From the NCBI RefSeq assembly GCF_000004825.1, contig NW_008805065.1, positions 2,046,001-2,110,000 of the forward strand: DNA of 64,000 nucleotides, given 5' to 3'. Origin of the DNA: Heterostelium album PN500 (taxonomy: Eukaryota > Evosea > Eumycetozoa > Acytosteliales > Acytosteliaceae). Position 1 is the stretch's first letter. Each line of letters starts with the position of its first letter. A program made the position numbers and the translations under genes. Below are positions 34,425 to 46,841 of the stretch, in pieces. The notes beneath the pieces were generated by a model that was given only the letters and a program-made list of their open reading frames with translations, was not told the origin of the DNA and made no database searches.

Positions 34425-35291
34425 CTAATCTTGACCTTCATCTTGTTGAAGAATGATTGCAAATACCAATGTATAACATGCACTTGCAATCTCTGTATTT
34501 GGGATGTTGATAACATCTCTGAGTGTGTTTGTTTGAAGGTCTAGTTGTGTGAGGTATATTGGTGATGGGTTGATATTACCCCAGTTTACAACTCCGAGAT
34601 ATTGCATCGATTCAAAAGCAAAGAAAGGTAACTCTGGTTCATTTGTTTCAATATTCAATTTGAATTGATATTTGTTCTCTGTGAATGGATTGTTTGATAA
34701 ATAGAATCTTTGAATCTGAACTATATTTTCAATATATAATGTATAAGCTGTATAAATAATCTATAATGGGATCAAAATAGATTTGAACTGCTGAATATTG
34801 TACAAATGAACTTGGTTCTATAAATTAATAAAGTTTTGTTCTATTTTAAATTGAAATTAATTTAAAATCATGATATTGATAAAGATATAAAAAATAATAG
34901 ATACATACGTTGAATAATAATCATTGAAATCAACAGAAAAAATTGAAACATTAACACCAATAAAATCCAGTCCAAAAAAGTAAACTGAATTTCTTTTTGA
35001 TCCCACCTAACATTAAGTCCAAGATCTGTATAATACTCGAGATATCCAGATGGATGAGTTTCTTTCAAAACTAAACTATTTTCTTTTGAGTTGTAAATTA
35101 CAATATTATAGTTTTCGGGAATTGTTCCATTCGATGTGAAAAGATAATCCTCATCACCTGAATACCCCATTGTTGAAGTCTTTATGGGATTGTTTGGAAT
35201 CTGAGATGTCTCTAAAATTGAACCATTATTCAATGCGAATCTTGTGTAAACATTGGAATTGCTTAAATAATTCAAAGATGTTGGTGGTTCT
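34425..35291 (-). pseudogene. Broken gene, unknown (possibly beta-propeller-like repeats)
   Basis: Minus-strand pieces that read like one protein: from 35291, EPPTSLNYLSNSNVYTRF ... NGSILETSQIPNNP ... LGLNVRWDQKEIQFT. Then the frame must shift by one base beside a T6 run near 34976 to continue as FFGLDFIGVNVSIFSVDFNDYYS, and after a gap a further piece ends in NINPSPIYLTQLDLQTNTLR...CYTLVFAIILQQDEGQD at 34425. Between 34850 and 34720 the frame changes again without a clear intron. Short strand-rich units resemble dictyostelid beta-sandwich or propeller proteins, but no family is assigned. No start codon or signal peptide is found upstream. Best read as a pseudogene, or a gene with assembly errors. 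Confidence 0.5.
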
Positions 35292-35840
35292 CTAAATAAT
35301 GATCATTCAAAAATAAATTAATTGATTTGTAAATTAAATATTTGAAAAAATAATATAAACACAAATCACCAAATCAAAGAATATTGATAAATCAAGTAAT
35401 AATCCAAATATATTTGTTAAAAATCATTTTTAACTTTTAAAAAAATGAAATGTATGGGTTAATAAACTCTTTCTTTATTAGATTTGAAGTGAAAACAACA
35501 ATGAAGTTTCGACAAGCTGGAATTTTTTCAATTGCCCAATACTAAAAAAAATAAATAAAAAATTAAAAAAAAGAACTGTTTGAGGCTCTTTGAATCAAAA
35601 ATCAACCGTTTTTGATTGGTTTGGGAGTTAATGGGGGTGTAAATTTACAACTAAAACCACATAAAGTAAAAAATTTTTGTAAATATCTGAGAGGACCACC
35701 ATTAAGAATTTCAAAATTGCATAATTTAACTTCCATAATTTTCAATTTTCATCATATATATAATAAAATAAAGTTTTCTTAATTTTAACAAAAATTACAT
35801 TTAGCTAAAAGATATATATTAAAAAGAATAGAAATTAGAT
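35292..35840. other. Intergenic
   Basis: About 550 bp of AT-rich DNA between divergent genes. A short frame near 35430-35340 on the minus strand (MIFNKYIWIIT) could be a damaged signal-peptide exon of the broken gene; evidence is weak. Confidence 0.45.
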
Positions 35841-36497
35841 ATGAGTAATCATAAAAGAAATCTAGTAAACAAGAAACAATACGAAGAAGTATTTGCACCT
35901 TATGACGAATCAGACCAAGATTCAGATGAATCCTATGAAGATTCAGATGAGTCATATGAAGATTCAGATGAATCATATGAAGACCAAGTGGATGAAGTCT
36001 CTCAAAAAATTAATAAAATAAAAATTGGAAATCCTACTTATTATACTCCCAATAGTATGTTTGTTATATAATTTAATTTCTAAAAAATTGTAATTTAGTA
36101 AAATTAACAATCTTTTATATTTACAGAGACAATTACAAATTGGTATGACTCTAAGAATAAACCAACCAACATTCATGAGCTCATCAGAGAATATCTAAAA
36201 GATAATATCAGCAATGGAGTCGAACATTTCAATGTGATTTTAATTCGAACATCCAATACAGATAAAAATGGTGCAACAAACAAAAGGATCCAAAAGTTCC
36301 TCAGACAATTCGGATTTGTTTCTACTTCATCTTTTTCAACTGGTACATCTTTCATTGCACCTTCTACTAGGGATTTTCCAAAAGCAATGCCCGATGAAAT
36401 GAAAAAAATTTCAGATGAGTTTCATTCTGATATTTCGTACTTCTTCTTAAGATCTGCATTTTTACTTGACTGTGGATTTATCGAACCTAAAAATTAG
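35841..36497 (+). CDS. Unknown protein with acidic DSDESYE repeats
   Basis: Two exons, 35841-36054 and 36127-36497, in phase, 194 residues. Residues about 24-48 contain near-perfect copies of EDSDESY, encoded by a 21-bp direct repeat (35918-35981). The second exon encodes an alpha/beta-looking domain: ITNWYDSKNKPTNIHELIRE, VEHFNVILIRTSN, KRIQKFLRQFGFVSTSSF and the end LLDCGFIEPKN. It is not recognised. No signal peptide or membrane segment, so it is probably nuclear or cytosolic. The acidic repeat may act as a charged linker. Confidence 0.75.
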
Positions 36498-37274
36498 ACT
36501 TACCAGAAATCAATCAAATAAAAAATAAATTTTGAATCTTATAAACAAGTTAAAACGGGTTTATATTAATATCTATTTTTCTTATCATTCAGTTTTGTTT
36601 TTTAATGTACACAATTTCCAATCTTTAAACAACTTTCTCTTTCTAATTCTTCTTATTTTCTTTTTCTTTTCATATATCTAATATCAAATTATTGGTAAGA
36701 TTTTTTATTGGTTTTAAAAAATAATGATCTATCTTATCCAACCAGGCTTTTGTTTGATAAACTTATCAAACAGTTTTTATATTACTATAGTGAAAATCAT
36801 GATGTTCACATTACATGAAATATTAATTTGAAAATTAAAATTCTTGATTTATATAGAGTATAAAATTCAATATATTATTTGTATAAATAAATTTTTATTT
36901 GTTTGTATAAAAAAATAATTTTCACACATCTCGGCATTAATCTACCTTGTTGAAAATTTTGTGTGTTGTTTTTTTTTGTTGCTTTTAAGTGATGCAATGT
37001 GATATGAAACGGAATCGATTAGATGTTAAAATTGAAAATCATATGAAATTATTAAATATATTCGTATATCTCCTAAAATGTGGATGGGGTATATTTTTAT
37101 CTTGTTGATAAATAATATTACTTTCGAAAGTGTCGGCATTATCATCTTTGTTTTAAAGAAAATTCAAAGTTCATCTAGTCATCTAGGAGGTTGGTCGTTC
37201 TCTATAAATACTTAAGATTTTCAATGTATTCTACCAACAACAAATAAATAAAAAAAAAATTTTAAAGTTAAACA
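36498..37274. other. Intergenic, promoter of the secreted protein gene
   Basis: About 780 bp, AT-rich, with pyrimidine-rich runs near 36640-36670 and poly-T near 36970. A GTTGGTCGTTCTCTATAAATAC stretch before 37210 contains a TATAAATA box about 65 bp before the ATG. No other gene seen. Confidence 0.5.
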
Positions 37275-37968
37275 ATGAAACTTTTAATATTTGTATTCTT
37301 TTTATCTTTTTCTTTTATATTGGTATCATCTGGTAGATACCACAACTATATATTCCCATCCGTATGTATTATTAAATTTACACTAAATAAATATAAATTA
37401 ATGTTGTTATTGTTTTTTCTTCATTAAAAAAAAGGAATCAGAACAATATGTTAGTCATATAGAAAAGATGTTTCAACAAAAGAATCAACACCCACTGAAA
37501 CAATTCCAATCTAAATTGGTAGAGCTTATCCAGATGATTGAACCTATGGTCGCATCGATGGGATCCGTTGGAAATGCCATGGGTGATGGTGCAGGACACG
37601 ATTGGGTAAACGAACAATACTGGCGAAACTTTCAGGATGTCGTTAATAGAGCACCACCAAGATCGGCCGGTGGATATGTCTACGATACAAAAGCAACTCC
37701 AGATCCCAACGTTTTGAGTCAACCATGGAATAACCGTCCATCGCCATTCTCAATCAACACCTGGGAAGAGGTTCATTCTGCCGGTCAGATGTTGTCACCA
37801 TGGTTCTTCCGTGAAGGCTCCTTGTTGGATCCACGTTTAGCTCCACAACCGAAACCAGCCGCCAATCACGGTGAAGTTGCCAACGATTTTACATGGCAAC
37901 ACTCAGAGGGTGGCGACGACAACACAGTAATGAACCAAGCTCCAACAACTGCAACTTCAACATCATGA
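37275..37968 (+). CDS. Small secreted protein, unknown
   Basis: Two exons, 37275-37361 and 37435-37968, both phase 0, 206 residues. Signal peptide MKLLIFVFFLSFSFILVSSG. The mature protein has a helical start (SHIEKMFQQKNQHPLKQFQS...LIQMIEPMVASMGSVGNAMG) and then a Trp/Pro-rich part (HDWVNEQYWRNFQDVVNRAP, WNNRPSPFSINTWEEVHSAG, LSPWFFREGSLLDPRL). There is no cysteine in the mature part and no GPI signal. Family not recognised; extracellular, or cargo of the secretory pathway. Confidence 0.8.
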
Positions 37969-38358
37969 TTCAAACCAATAATCTAATTTAATTGAAAACC
38001 TTTTGTTCTAATATGTTAAAAAAAAACAAAAAATAAAACAAACATAGATTTATTTACAAATAAGTGTGTGTGTGTGTGAATTTAATTGATTGATCGATTT
38101 GGCATGTGTGTGTTGTTTATTTGTTTTTAACAAATGATCAGTTTTTTTTTGACAGCAGAGCTCTTGTTTTTTTTTAATTTTTAATTTTTAATTTAATTTA
38201 TTTTATTTTTTAAGTTTATTTTTAAAAAGTTTAAAAGTTTATTTATATTTATATTTATTTTAGTTTAGTTTAGTTATACATGTTGAATCGATTCTATTAG
38301 ATATATATTAATTTATATATCTATTTAGAAAAGAGTAAAAAGTTTATATTATATATTT
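37969..38358. other. Intergenic with (GT)n run
   Basis: Contains a short GTGTGTGTGTGTG tract near 38064-38077 and TTTAATTTTTAATT-type repeats near 38175-38270. No gene seen. Confidence 0.6.
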
Positions 38359-40217
38359 ATGAAATCAAGAGTATTTATAGGTGTAGTTGTTCTGTTGTTA
38401 CAACTGATAGATTCAATAAATGGTCAAGAATTCAATCAATCGAATATCTATACATTGCCTTCGTCGGCAGAGTTGAAACGATTGCTCAGAGAAGATGTAA
38501 AGCGAATGTTCTATCATGGTTACGATAGTTATATGAAATACAGTTTTCCAATGGATGAATTGAAACCACTTTCATGTAAAGGTTCCGATACATTTGGAAA
38601 GTAAGTTGCAAAAAGAGAAGAAGTAGAAAAGAAGAAAAAAAAACAAATGAAAGAAAGAAACGGAATTAGTAATGTATTTATTAATTTGTTTTATTAAGAT
38701 ATGCTTTAACATATATAGATAGTTTAGATGCGTTGTTGGTTATGAACAATTTGACAGAGTTTGAAAAAGGTGTACAATGGACTATCGATAATATCAGTTT
38801 TGCAAAGGATATCAATGTTTCGGTGTTTGAGACGAACATTCGTGTGTTGGGTGGATTGCTGTCCGCTCATATGTGGGCAGAGAAACTGCTGCCGGCTTAC
38901 AAAGGCGGACTGTTGCCGCTGGCAGCGGATCTAGGCGATCGTTTGTTGCTGGCGTTCGATTCACCCACCGGCATTCCATACGGTGCCATCAACTTGGAGC
39001 GTGGTGTTCTCAAGGGAGAGACAACCGTTACTTGTACGGCGGGTGGCGGTACTTTTGCGCTGGAATTCGGTATACTCAGTCGACTCACCAACAATCCAAA
39101 GTATGCGGTCGCTGCGAAACGCGCGGCAAAAGCACTCTGGAAATACCGGTCAGAGTTGGATCTGCTCGGGAATCACATCGATATTGCAACGGGCGAGTGG
39201 ACAATCAAGGAGTCGGGCATCGGTACTGGTATCGATTCGTTCTTTGAGTACATGTTGAAAGCTGCCATCTATTTCGACGACGAGGAGTACATGCAGATGT
39301 TTTTGGATTCGTACAAAGCGATTTTGAAATACATTCGAAAGGATCCCTGGTACATAGAGGTTCACATGAGCAAAGCGATCATCATTTGGCCAATCTACAA
39401 TTCGTTGCAGTCGTTTTGGCCGGGTCTACAGACGATGGTTGGCGAGTTGGAAGAAGGATTCTCCACCATCAAAGCATTCCACTCGGTTTGGCGAAGATTT
39501 GGATTCATTCCCGAAGGTTACAATCTAATGTCTGGAAATGTACAGCCAGGTCAGCGTTCGTACCCACTGCGTCCAGAACTAGCGGAATCGCTCTACTACA
39601 TGTATCAAACAACCAAAGATCCCGTCTACATAAAAATGGCAAGAGATTTAGTTTGGTCACTTTCCAACTTGACAAGATGTGTAAGTTTTCATTAATTTAC
39701 AATCATGAAAAAACACATATTAATAATTCTTTTTCATTATAATTTTAGGAATGTGGACATGCTAATATTGCAGATGTGGAACTACATATTTTGGAAGAAC
39801 AAAATGGAAAGTTTCTTCCTATCGGAAACATGTAAATATTTGTATATGATATTCGACGAAACCAATATGTTTGTGAATGAAACGATTGTATTTAATACTG
39901 AGGGTCACATATTCCCGCTGGAGAGTCGATTCTTTGAGAAGGATTACACCGAAGACGATACGAAACCACCACAGTTGGCAAGCGAACAATATTCATCGGC
40001 GAGCAACAAACCACAGCAGCAACCGTTATCGATGTTGGAACATCACAAGGAGATTGACGCCATCGAATTCAACTGGCAATGTAAACCACAGTCCTACCTC
40101 CGAAAGATATCGGCTGGTGCAATTCAGATTTACGGTGCTAAAAACCTTGAAACTCCATGGTACGAAGATCGGAAACTATTCGATTCAATGTCAAAGTTTA
40201 CTACTCCCTCTATGTAA
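38359..40217 (+). CDS. edem2: EDEM2-like ER mannosidase-like protein (GH47), one apparent frameshift
   Basis: Three exons: 38359-38600, 38699-39680 and 39749-40217. Signal peptide MKSRVFIGVVVLLLQLIDSING. GH47/EDEM blocks: YALTYIDSLDALLV, SVFETNIRVLGGLLSAHMW, TPTGIPYGA-like SPTGIPYGAINLERG, TCTAGGGTFALEF, GNHIDI, GIGTGIDSFFEYMLK, SFWPGLQ and YPLRPELAESLYYMY. The third exon has ECGHANIADVELHILE and then NKMESFFLSETCKYLYMIFD in the next frame; aligning with EDEM2 places a one-base insertion near 39797. EDEM proteins recognise or trim mannose on misfolded glycoproteins in the ER lumen for ERAD. Length (about 590) fits EDEM2. The slip is either an assembly error or recent damage; the rest is well conserved, so I treat it as a gene. 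The C-terminus ends without an ER-retention signal. Confidence 0.87.
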
Positions 40218-40583
40218 ATCAACATTCAAAAACAAAAACAAATATAATAAATAATGAATATAAAATAATTCTTATTTACACTTTTAGCAAACTATTTGTA
40301 TGAAGAAGACCGAAGCGCTTAAAGTCAAAGAGGTGATGCCACCACCATAATGTCGTAGTAGCCATTCATGACATGATAATCTTGATTGTTATTGCTATCT
40401 TTATGATTATGATTAAAACTAAAATTGTAATGAAAGAATTATTTGGAGATCACCAATTTTTTTAAAAACAAAAGTTATATTTTATTGATCAAAACCATAG
40501 ATATACTTTTTATTGATAAAGAATTCACAAGTCGATCTGATCAGTTTTAAATATATTTATTATCTTAAAAACAACAACAAAAG
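40218..40583. other. Intergenic, possible extra exon of the upstream gene
   Basis: A TTTTAG at about 40287 is followed by an open segment (ANYLYEEDRSA in one frame) but its phase does not fit the EDEM2 donor, so no exon is called. The rest is AT-rich promoter of the first SAP/F-box-like gene. Confidence 0.4.
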
Positions 40584-41934
40584 ATGATGAATAGTCAAAC
40601 TTTCAAAAATAGAGATGAATTGTCAGTGCTAACAAAAGATCAACTGTTTAAGATCTGTGTAGATAATAATATAACTGTGAAAAAAAGTAGCAACAAAACA
40701 TCAATAGTAAATCATATTATCAATGTCAAAGAAGAAAGAGATCGTTTACAAAAGAAATTGGTGGATGACAATCCTTCAAATCAATTTCATCGAGGTCATG
40801 TTGAATATAAACTACCAGTGTTGATCATCACAAAGATACTTGAATTAACTTGGCGGATATCAACCAATAATAACCACACTCCTTTATTACCATACCGAGA
40901 AGCATTACAACTGACATTAATCAATAAACAATTCTATGGTATCATAAGTCAGATGTTCAACAATGTAAAAATTTGTTTAGTGTAAGTAATAAACAAAGAT
41001 TATCTTTAAACTGTTAATATATTATATTAAACATTCTTTACCTATGATAATTATTACGTTTAGATCTTCACGAATAGAGGAAGCTCAGGATAGACTTAGC
41101 AGTGTATGGTGTCCGATCAAACATATTGTTAAACTTGTTGTCGAAATTCCCATTTTTGAAAGGTTAATGAAACAACCATCTGCTCATCTCACTCATAATT
41201 TGTCAGCTGTCGAAAAGGTAGAAATTTATCGTGAAACTGATAGTAAACTATTGTCAGCGACCAGCATCAAAACCTTTGGAACCATCGCCACCAATCTAAT
41301 ATCACTCTCCTTCATTAGAGTGACAATGGTACATTCACACGTGAATGCAATCTGTTCGATTAAATCACTTAGAAAGATAGCAATTTGGTACTCTAAAACT
41401 CCATACGCTGCTCTCATAGAGTTATGTAAAGGTTTACCATTACTCGAATCAATCAAAAAGTCAAATCTTAATGTCACTCATATTCCAAAGTTGTGTCGCT
41501 CAAGAATGAAACTGCTTTCAGAGGTTTGCTTGGAAGATACCGTTGAAAACTTTGAATTTCCAAATCTTCAAAAGTTAACTCTCGGAAGAATATTCAGAGA
41601 TTCCACTCTTAACTACTATAAATTATTCTCACAAACCAATATCACACATCTATCGGTTTATTTCAAATCTAATTTGATATCAATCATCATACTATTTCCA
41701 TGTATCGTCACTCTCGAGGATTTACATTATCATTGTCAATCTGACGGTCCGGTAATGAGCAACCAACTTAAATCAATCATACTACCAGCAACACTATCTC
41801 GAATCATCATTCGCACCAAAACCAAAGAAATTTTTGAACCAAACAACTATTTGATTGATATGGGATTTCAATATTCTAAAGATAGTTCATCTCGTAAACA
41901 TAGAAGAATGATTTTTAATAAAATAATCAATTAA
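40584..41934 (+). CDS. SAP + F-box-like + leucine-rich protein, array member 1
   Basis: Two exons, 40584-40981 and 41064-41934, in phase, 422 residues. Residues about 12-48 (LTKDQLFKICVDNNITVKKS, SNKTSIVNHI) fit a SAP-type helix-extended-helix. After a charged helix (VKEERDRLQKKLVDDNPSNQ) comes FHRGHVEYKLPVLIITKILEL...ALQLTLINKQFYGI, like the F-box (LPxxIxxKIL) used to bind Skp1. The second exon is a run of leucine-rich, LRR-like units (SIKSLRKIAI, LPLLESIK, FPNLQKLTLG, ITHLSVY), ending ATLSRIII and YLIDMGFQYS. The likely role is substrate choice for an SCF ubiquitin ligase, or chromatin contact through the SAP part; both are inference. First of six related units in this island. Confidence 0.85.
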
Positions 41935-42117
41935 TATTAAATGAAATTCTATTATTTTGTTGGTCTGACCTTATGTTTCTCTTTCAATTTTCTTTGATAA
42001 TTTCTTTTTAATTTATATCTCTAGATAATTATCGAAAAAATTTGATGCAGATCATTTCCCAAAAAAATCTTCTTAAAACTTTATTTTTTTTTGTAAATCT
42101 ATAAAGAATACTGATAA

Positions 42118-43346
42118 ATGAACATTCAAACATTCACAAATAGAGAGGATATCTCTTTAAATCAGTGTCATAGAGGTCATGTTGAATACAAACTACCAGT
42201 GATGATCATCACAAAGATACTTGAATTAACTTGGATGATATCAACCTATGATCAAGAGTTTCCTTTATTATCATACAAAAAAGCATTAAAACTGACACTA
42301 ATCAATAAACGATTCTTTGGTATTGTCAGTAAGAGGTTCAACAATATTAAACTTCTTTCTCACGCAAAGTAAGTAAGACAAACAAAGATTTCATGTATAT
42401 CTTGTAATTATTAAACATTCTTTACCCACGATAATTATAAATTATTACATTTAGTTCTTCAATGATGGACGAGCTTCACGATAGACTTACAAATGTATGG
42501 TGTCCAATTAAACATATTTTTAAACTACAGGTCGGAATTCCCGTTTTTGAAGAGTTAATGAAACAACCATCTCCTCATCTCACTCATATGTTATCAACTG
42601 TTGAAAAGTTACATATTCATCGTGAAACTAATTGTGGACCTTTAACAGAGAACAGCATCAAGACCTTTGGAACCATCGACACCAATCTTCACTCTCTCAT
42701 TATCAATTCAATATTACTGGATTTTGCACACCTCGATGCAATCTGTTCGATTAAATCTCTTAGAAAGATAGATATTTCCACCACTTTTATGCGTATATCA
42801 GATATTCTCGCTGTGTTATGTAACAATTTACCGTTACTCGAATCAATCAAATTGATTTGTTTCAGTATCACCGCTATTCCAATTGCAAGTCGCTCAAGAA
42901 TTAGAAAGCTTTCATCAGTTTACTTGGATGATACTGATGAAACCTTTGAATTTCCTAATCTTCAAAGAGTAACTGTAGCAAACAAAACCAGAAAACCCAA
43001 ACCCATCCCCTTCTTTAAATATTTCTCACAATCCAATATCACACATCTATCAGTTTACTTGAAAAGTAATATCGATCAATGGATACCAATCATCATAGAA
43101 TTAAAGTGTCTGGTCACTCTCGAAGATATAGAATCACATAGTCAATCTGATGGTCAGGAAATGAACAACAAACTTAAATCAATCATATTACCAGCAACAC
43201 TATCTCGAATCATCATTCGCACCAATTTAACATATTTTGAAGCAAACAACTATTTCATTGATATTGGATTTCAATATTCCAGGCAGAGAATTATACCAAT
43301 TAGCTTTATTAGAACATTGATTTTTAATAAATTAAGAATCTCTTAA
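42118..43346 (+). CDS. F-box-like + leucine-rich protein without SAP part, array member 2
   Basis: Two exons, 42118-42368 and 42455-43346, in phase, 380 residues. The start MNIQTFTNREDISLNQ jumps straight into CHRGHVEYKLPVMIITKIL: compared with member 1 the SAP-like segment and charged helix are deleted cleanly and in frame. The second exon keeps the leucine-rich units (CSIKSLRKIDIST, NLPLLESIK, FEFPNLQRVTV, ITHLSVYLKSN, ELKCLVTLEDI) and the family end YFIDIGFQYS. The intron is at the same place as in the other members. The in-frame loss suggests the protein can work without the SAP part. Confidence 0.83.
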
Positions 43347-43561
43347 TAGAAACCATGAAATAAAAGTGCTATATAGAAATTGCTTATTGTCAGATGATAA
43401 ATGCATATCAAAACGGTAGAAGCTATATGTAAATGTCTATGTTAAGAGGTTCTTCTTTCTCTTTGGCATTACGTCTGACTGCTTCGTTGAATGTCGTCAT
43501 TCAATAGCATCTTTATTCGCTTGGTTGACATCTATATGATAACAATTGTTAGCAATGATCA

Positions 43562-43830
43562 AATTATTTGTTACTATGGTATGTGCAAGATGAGAAACGA
43601 TGGAATGATCCAGAAAAATTTAGACCAGAACGTTTCCTTGAGGGTTTTAAAGAGAAATACCAAGAGTACTTCCTGGACTAGGACCACGTAACTGTGTTGG
43701 AATGAACTTGGCCAACGATGACATTGCAATTTCCAATATCGTGTCAAACTTTATCGTCTCTTCACACGACGGTAAACCAATAGACGATACCTAAACTTTG
43801 GTTTGACCCTCAAACCAACCTAATTCCTTT
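43562..43830 (+). pseudogene. 3' fragment of a cytochrome P450 gene
   Basis: Remnant of the C-terminal end of a P450 closely related to the gene at 44174-45943. It shows EKW-NDPEKFRPERFLEGF, then, after a deletion, GPRNCVGMNLANDD (heme-cysteine loop) and ISNIVSNFIVSSHDGKP. Several frame breaks and the lack of any 5' part make it a clear pseudogene. It sits directly downstream of array member 2. Confidence 0.85.
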
Positions 43831-44173
43831 TGAAATTAGACAAAAGATTTTAATAAAAAATATTTTTATCTCCCATCTTTGTGATTTTAGCCAAAAAAAT
43901 TAAAATAAAAAAAACCCATCCCAAGGAGTATTGTGGGTGATGCACATCATCATTTATAAAAATAAAAATTAAAAATCTAATGTCATCACAGGCGATTGTT
44001 CAATCAAAATGAAGACTAGCTGTTTGAATCATCTTTCACTTTATTATCCGTTGTTGTCATTCTAGAATGATTAGTCGATAGAATAAGAATTTAGAAAAAA
44101 AAATAAGATGAGGTAAAATGAATCATAGTTATGTGATTATTCATTATTCAATTATAATTGAACTTATTAGAAA
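43831..44173. other. Upstream region of the P450 gene
   Basis: About 340 bp, A/T-rich, with no ORF. The segment just before the ATG (GAATTTAGAAAAAAAAATAAG) is poly-A rich. Confidence 0.5.
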
Positions 44174-45943
44174 ATGTATTTGTTTCTATTAATCAAAATT
44201 TTATTTGTGGTTTATTGTTTTTATTCATATGTAAGTAGTATTAACAATATAGTTAATAGCAGTACTGCAAAACTAACTTTTCATAATGATTATATTTTAA
44301 TATAGGTATCAAAATTGCGAAAGTTCTCTGATCATGACCCTAAAGGACCATCAGTTTTACCAGTGTTAGGTAATCTTCACCAACTAGGTAAATCTCCACA
44401 TATCACTTTGATGAATATGACTAAAACCTACGGTGATGTATTTAAGTTTTGGATGGGTGATGTAAGTATAAGTAATTAGTTTTTAACTCTGATATTATTA
44501 TGATTATAACGATTGACTAATTTTTTTTTCATTTTTTATTAAATGTTTAGTATTATACTATTGTTGTAAATGATCCTGTGATTGCAAAGCTCATTTTGGT
44601 TACCAATGTTCATAACTTTTTAAATAGAATTCAAAACCCAACATTTGCAATCGCTAGCAATCACTATCAAAACTTTGGTGAGTGCCAGAGATGAGCGTTG
44701 GTATCACAATCGTAAGTTGGTTGCAAATTCATTCACAAAAACAAAACTACGTTCCACAGTCGCAGTTATGGAGAAACAATCTGAGCTCTTTATTTCAATG
44801 ATGTCACAGTTTCAAAAATCAGGTGAACCCGTAAGTTTATTAAATCACTAATAATAGTTAATTGTCTAATAGTAACCAATTGTTCTATTCAATAATATTT
44901 ATAGTTTTCACCAATGAAATATTGCAAGAAATATGCATTGAATATTATCTTTAGTATTGTATTTGCCGATGAGATTCCATACGAGGAGGGTGTTGATGAA
45001 GGTAGATTAGGAATGTTGGTTGGTTGGATCGACCAAATATTTAAAGTCGGTGGTGCTGGCTCATTATTTGATTACATAACCATTATTCAACCATTGTTTT
45101 ACGGTTTCAAGAAATTCGTTATTGGAACTGAAATGGATCCAGTTTACAACTTTGTAGCAAAGATTTATGATGAACATTTTGAAACATTAGATAGAAACAA
45201 GTAAGTTTTATATATAAATTTTTTTATTTTTCCTGTTAAAACTAAACTAATAAATTTATTGATTAAATAGTCCACGTGATTTATTAGATGTTTTAATTAT
45301 TGATTCAGAAGGTAAAGATAGACATGGTGTAATTGCAGTATCAATTGACTTTTTACTTGCTGGAACAGATACTAGTGCAACTACAATCGAATGGTTCCTT
45401 TTGTTCATGGCTAATAATCCAGATGTTCAAGAAAAGATTGGAAAGGAATTGAAAGAGGTTGTTGGTGTAAATGGAAATGTTACTTTGGCCAACAGGAATA
45501 ACACTCCATATCTGGTTGCAGCCATCAAAGAAACACTGAGAGTAAGACCTGTCGGACCATTTGGATTACCACGTCAAACCAGAGAATCAATACTATTGAA
45601 CGATCAAGTATTCATTCCAAAAGGTGCTCAGATTCTTATCAATTTCTATGGATTAGCACATTCAGAGAAGCATTGGAGCGAACCAGAGAAGTTCCAACCA
45701 GAACGTTTCATGGGAGCATCAAACGAAGAAAAACATGCTGACTTTTACCTACCATTCAGTGCAGGACCACGTAATTGCGTAGGAATGAACTTGGCCAACG
45801 ATGAACTTTACCTTGCAATTTCCAATATCATGTCAAATTTTGTAGTCTCTTCATTCGACGGTAAACCAATTTATGATGTCGAAGAATATGGATTGACAAT
45901 TAAACCTCAACCATTTTTATTAAAATTAGATAAAAGAATTTAA
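44174..45943 (+). CDS. Cytochrome P450, CYP508-like, one apparent frameshift
   Basis: Five exons: 44174-44230, 44306-44461, 44551-44830, 44905-45200 and 45271-45943; about 487 residues. N-terminal membrane anchor MYLFLLIKILFVVYCFYSY, then DPKGPSVLPVLGNLHQLG. I-helix AGTDTSATT, K-helix ETLR (ExxR), PERF, and heme loop FSAGPRNCVG with the axial Cys. These are the marks of a functional ER-bound P450 of the dictyostelid CYP508 type. Exon 3 is 280 bp, one base out of phase: near 44685 the frame slips between NHYQNF and SARDERWYHNRKLV. All splice sites and the heme region are intact, so this is either an error or a very young pseudogene. Substrate unknown. Confidence 0.82.
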
Positions 45944-45964
45944 ATAAAACAAAATAATAAATGT

Positions 45965-46585
45965 AAAATTTAGTTCAAGAGTAAAGTAAGTAAAGAAACA
46001 ATGATTATCGTTAAATTCATTGTTATTAAACATTCTTTACAATGTAGTGTATGGTTTCCAATTAAACATATTGTTAAACCACAGATCACAATTCCAGTTT
46101 TTGAACAGCTAATGAAACAACCATCTCATCTCACTCATATTCTATCAACTGTTGAAAAGTTACATATATGAATTCATCGTGAAACTAATTGTGCACCTTT
46201 AACAGAGAACAGCATCAAAGAGTAACCGTAGCGAGCAACTCCAGAGAATCCAAACCCATAAATATTTCTCACAATCCAATATCACACATCAGTTTACTTG
46301 AAAAGTAATATCGATCAAAGGATAGCAATCATCATAGAACTAAAGTGTCTGGTCACTCTCGAAGATATAGATTCACATAGTCAATCTGATGGTCAGGAAA
46401 TGAACAACAAACTTAAATCAATCATACTACCAGCAATACTATCTCGAATCATCATTCGCACCAATGTAACTTTTGAACCAATCAACTATTTTATTGATAT
46501 AGGATTTCAATATTCCAGGCAGAGAATTATACGCTTTGTTAGAACTTTGATTTTTAATCGGTATAAATATGAAAATAAAAGTTAA
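45965..46585 (+). pseudogene. SAP/F-box-like family, broken member 3
   Basis: Begins in the intron region of a family member (GTAAGTAAAGAAACAATGATT), then exon-2 sequence VWFPIKHIVKPQ...IPVFEQLMKQPSHLTHILST. An internal TGA follows VEKLHI, a large internal deletion comes after ENSIK, and the 3' part is SVYLKSNIDQRIAI...FIDIGFQYSRQ. Most of the leucine-rich part is lost. Closest to member 2, whose last exon it resembles almost base for base. Confidence 0.85.
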
Positions 46586-46841
46586 CTTTATACCGATCAT
46601 GCATCATTAAGATACAGTAAAAATACTATTTTTTTGCCACTTACTATCAAACTAATAGATAGAAATATATTTATTTGATCATTTTATTTTATTTTTTAAA
46701 TCAAACAAAATTTTTTTTAAAAAAAAAAATAGATTTTTGAAAGGGACAAATTTGGTATTGTTTGAAAACAAGATAATTATTTATTTTATTTTATTCTTTA
46801 AAAATAATAAATTTAATGCAATATTATATATATTTACAAGG

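Noticed and set aside
40218-40330. Extra last exon of the EDEM2-like gene
   Set aside because: The acceptor at about 40287 does not keep phase with the only donor (40214), and the conserved EDEM domain is already complete.
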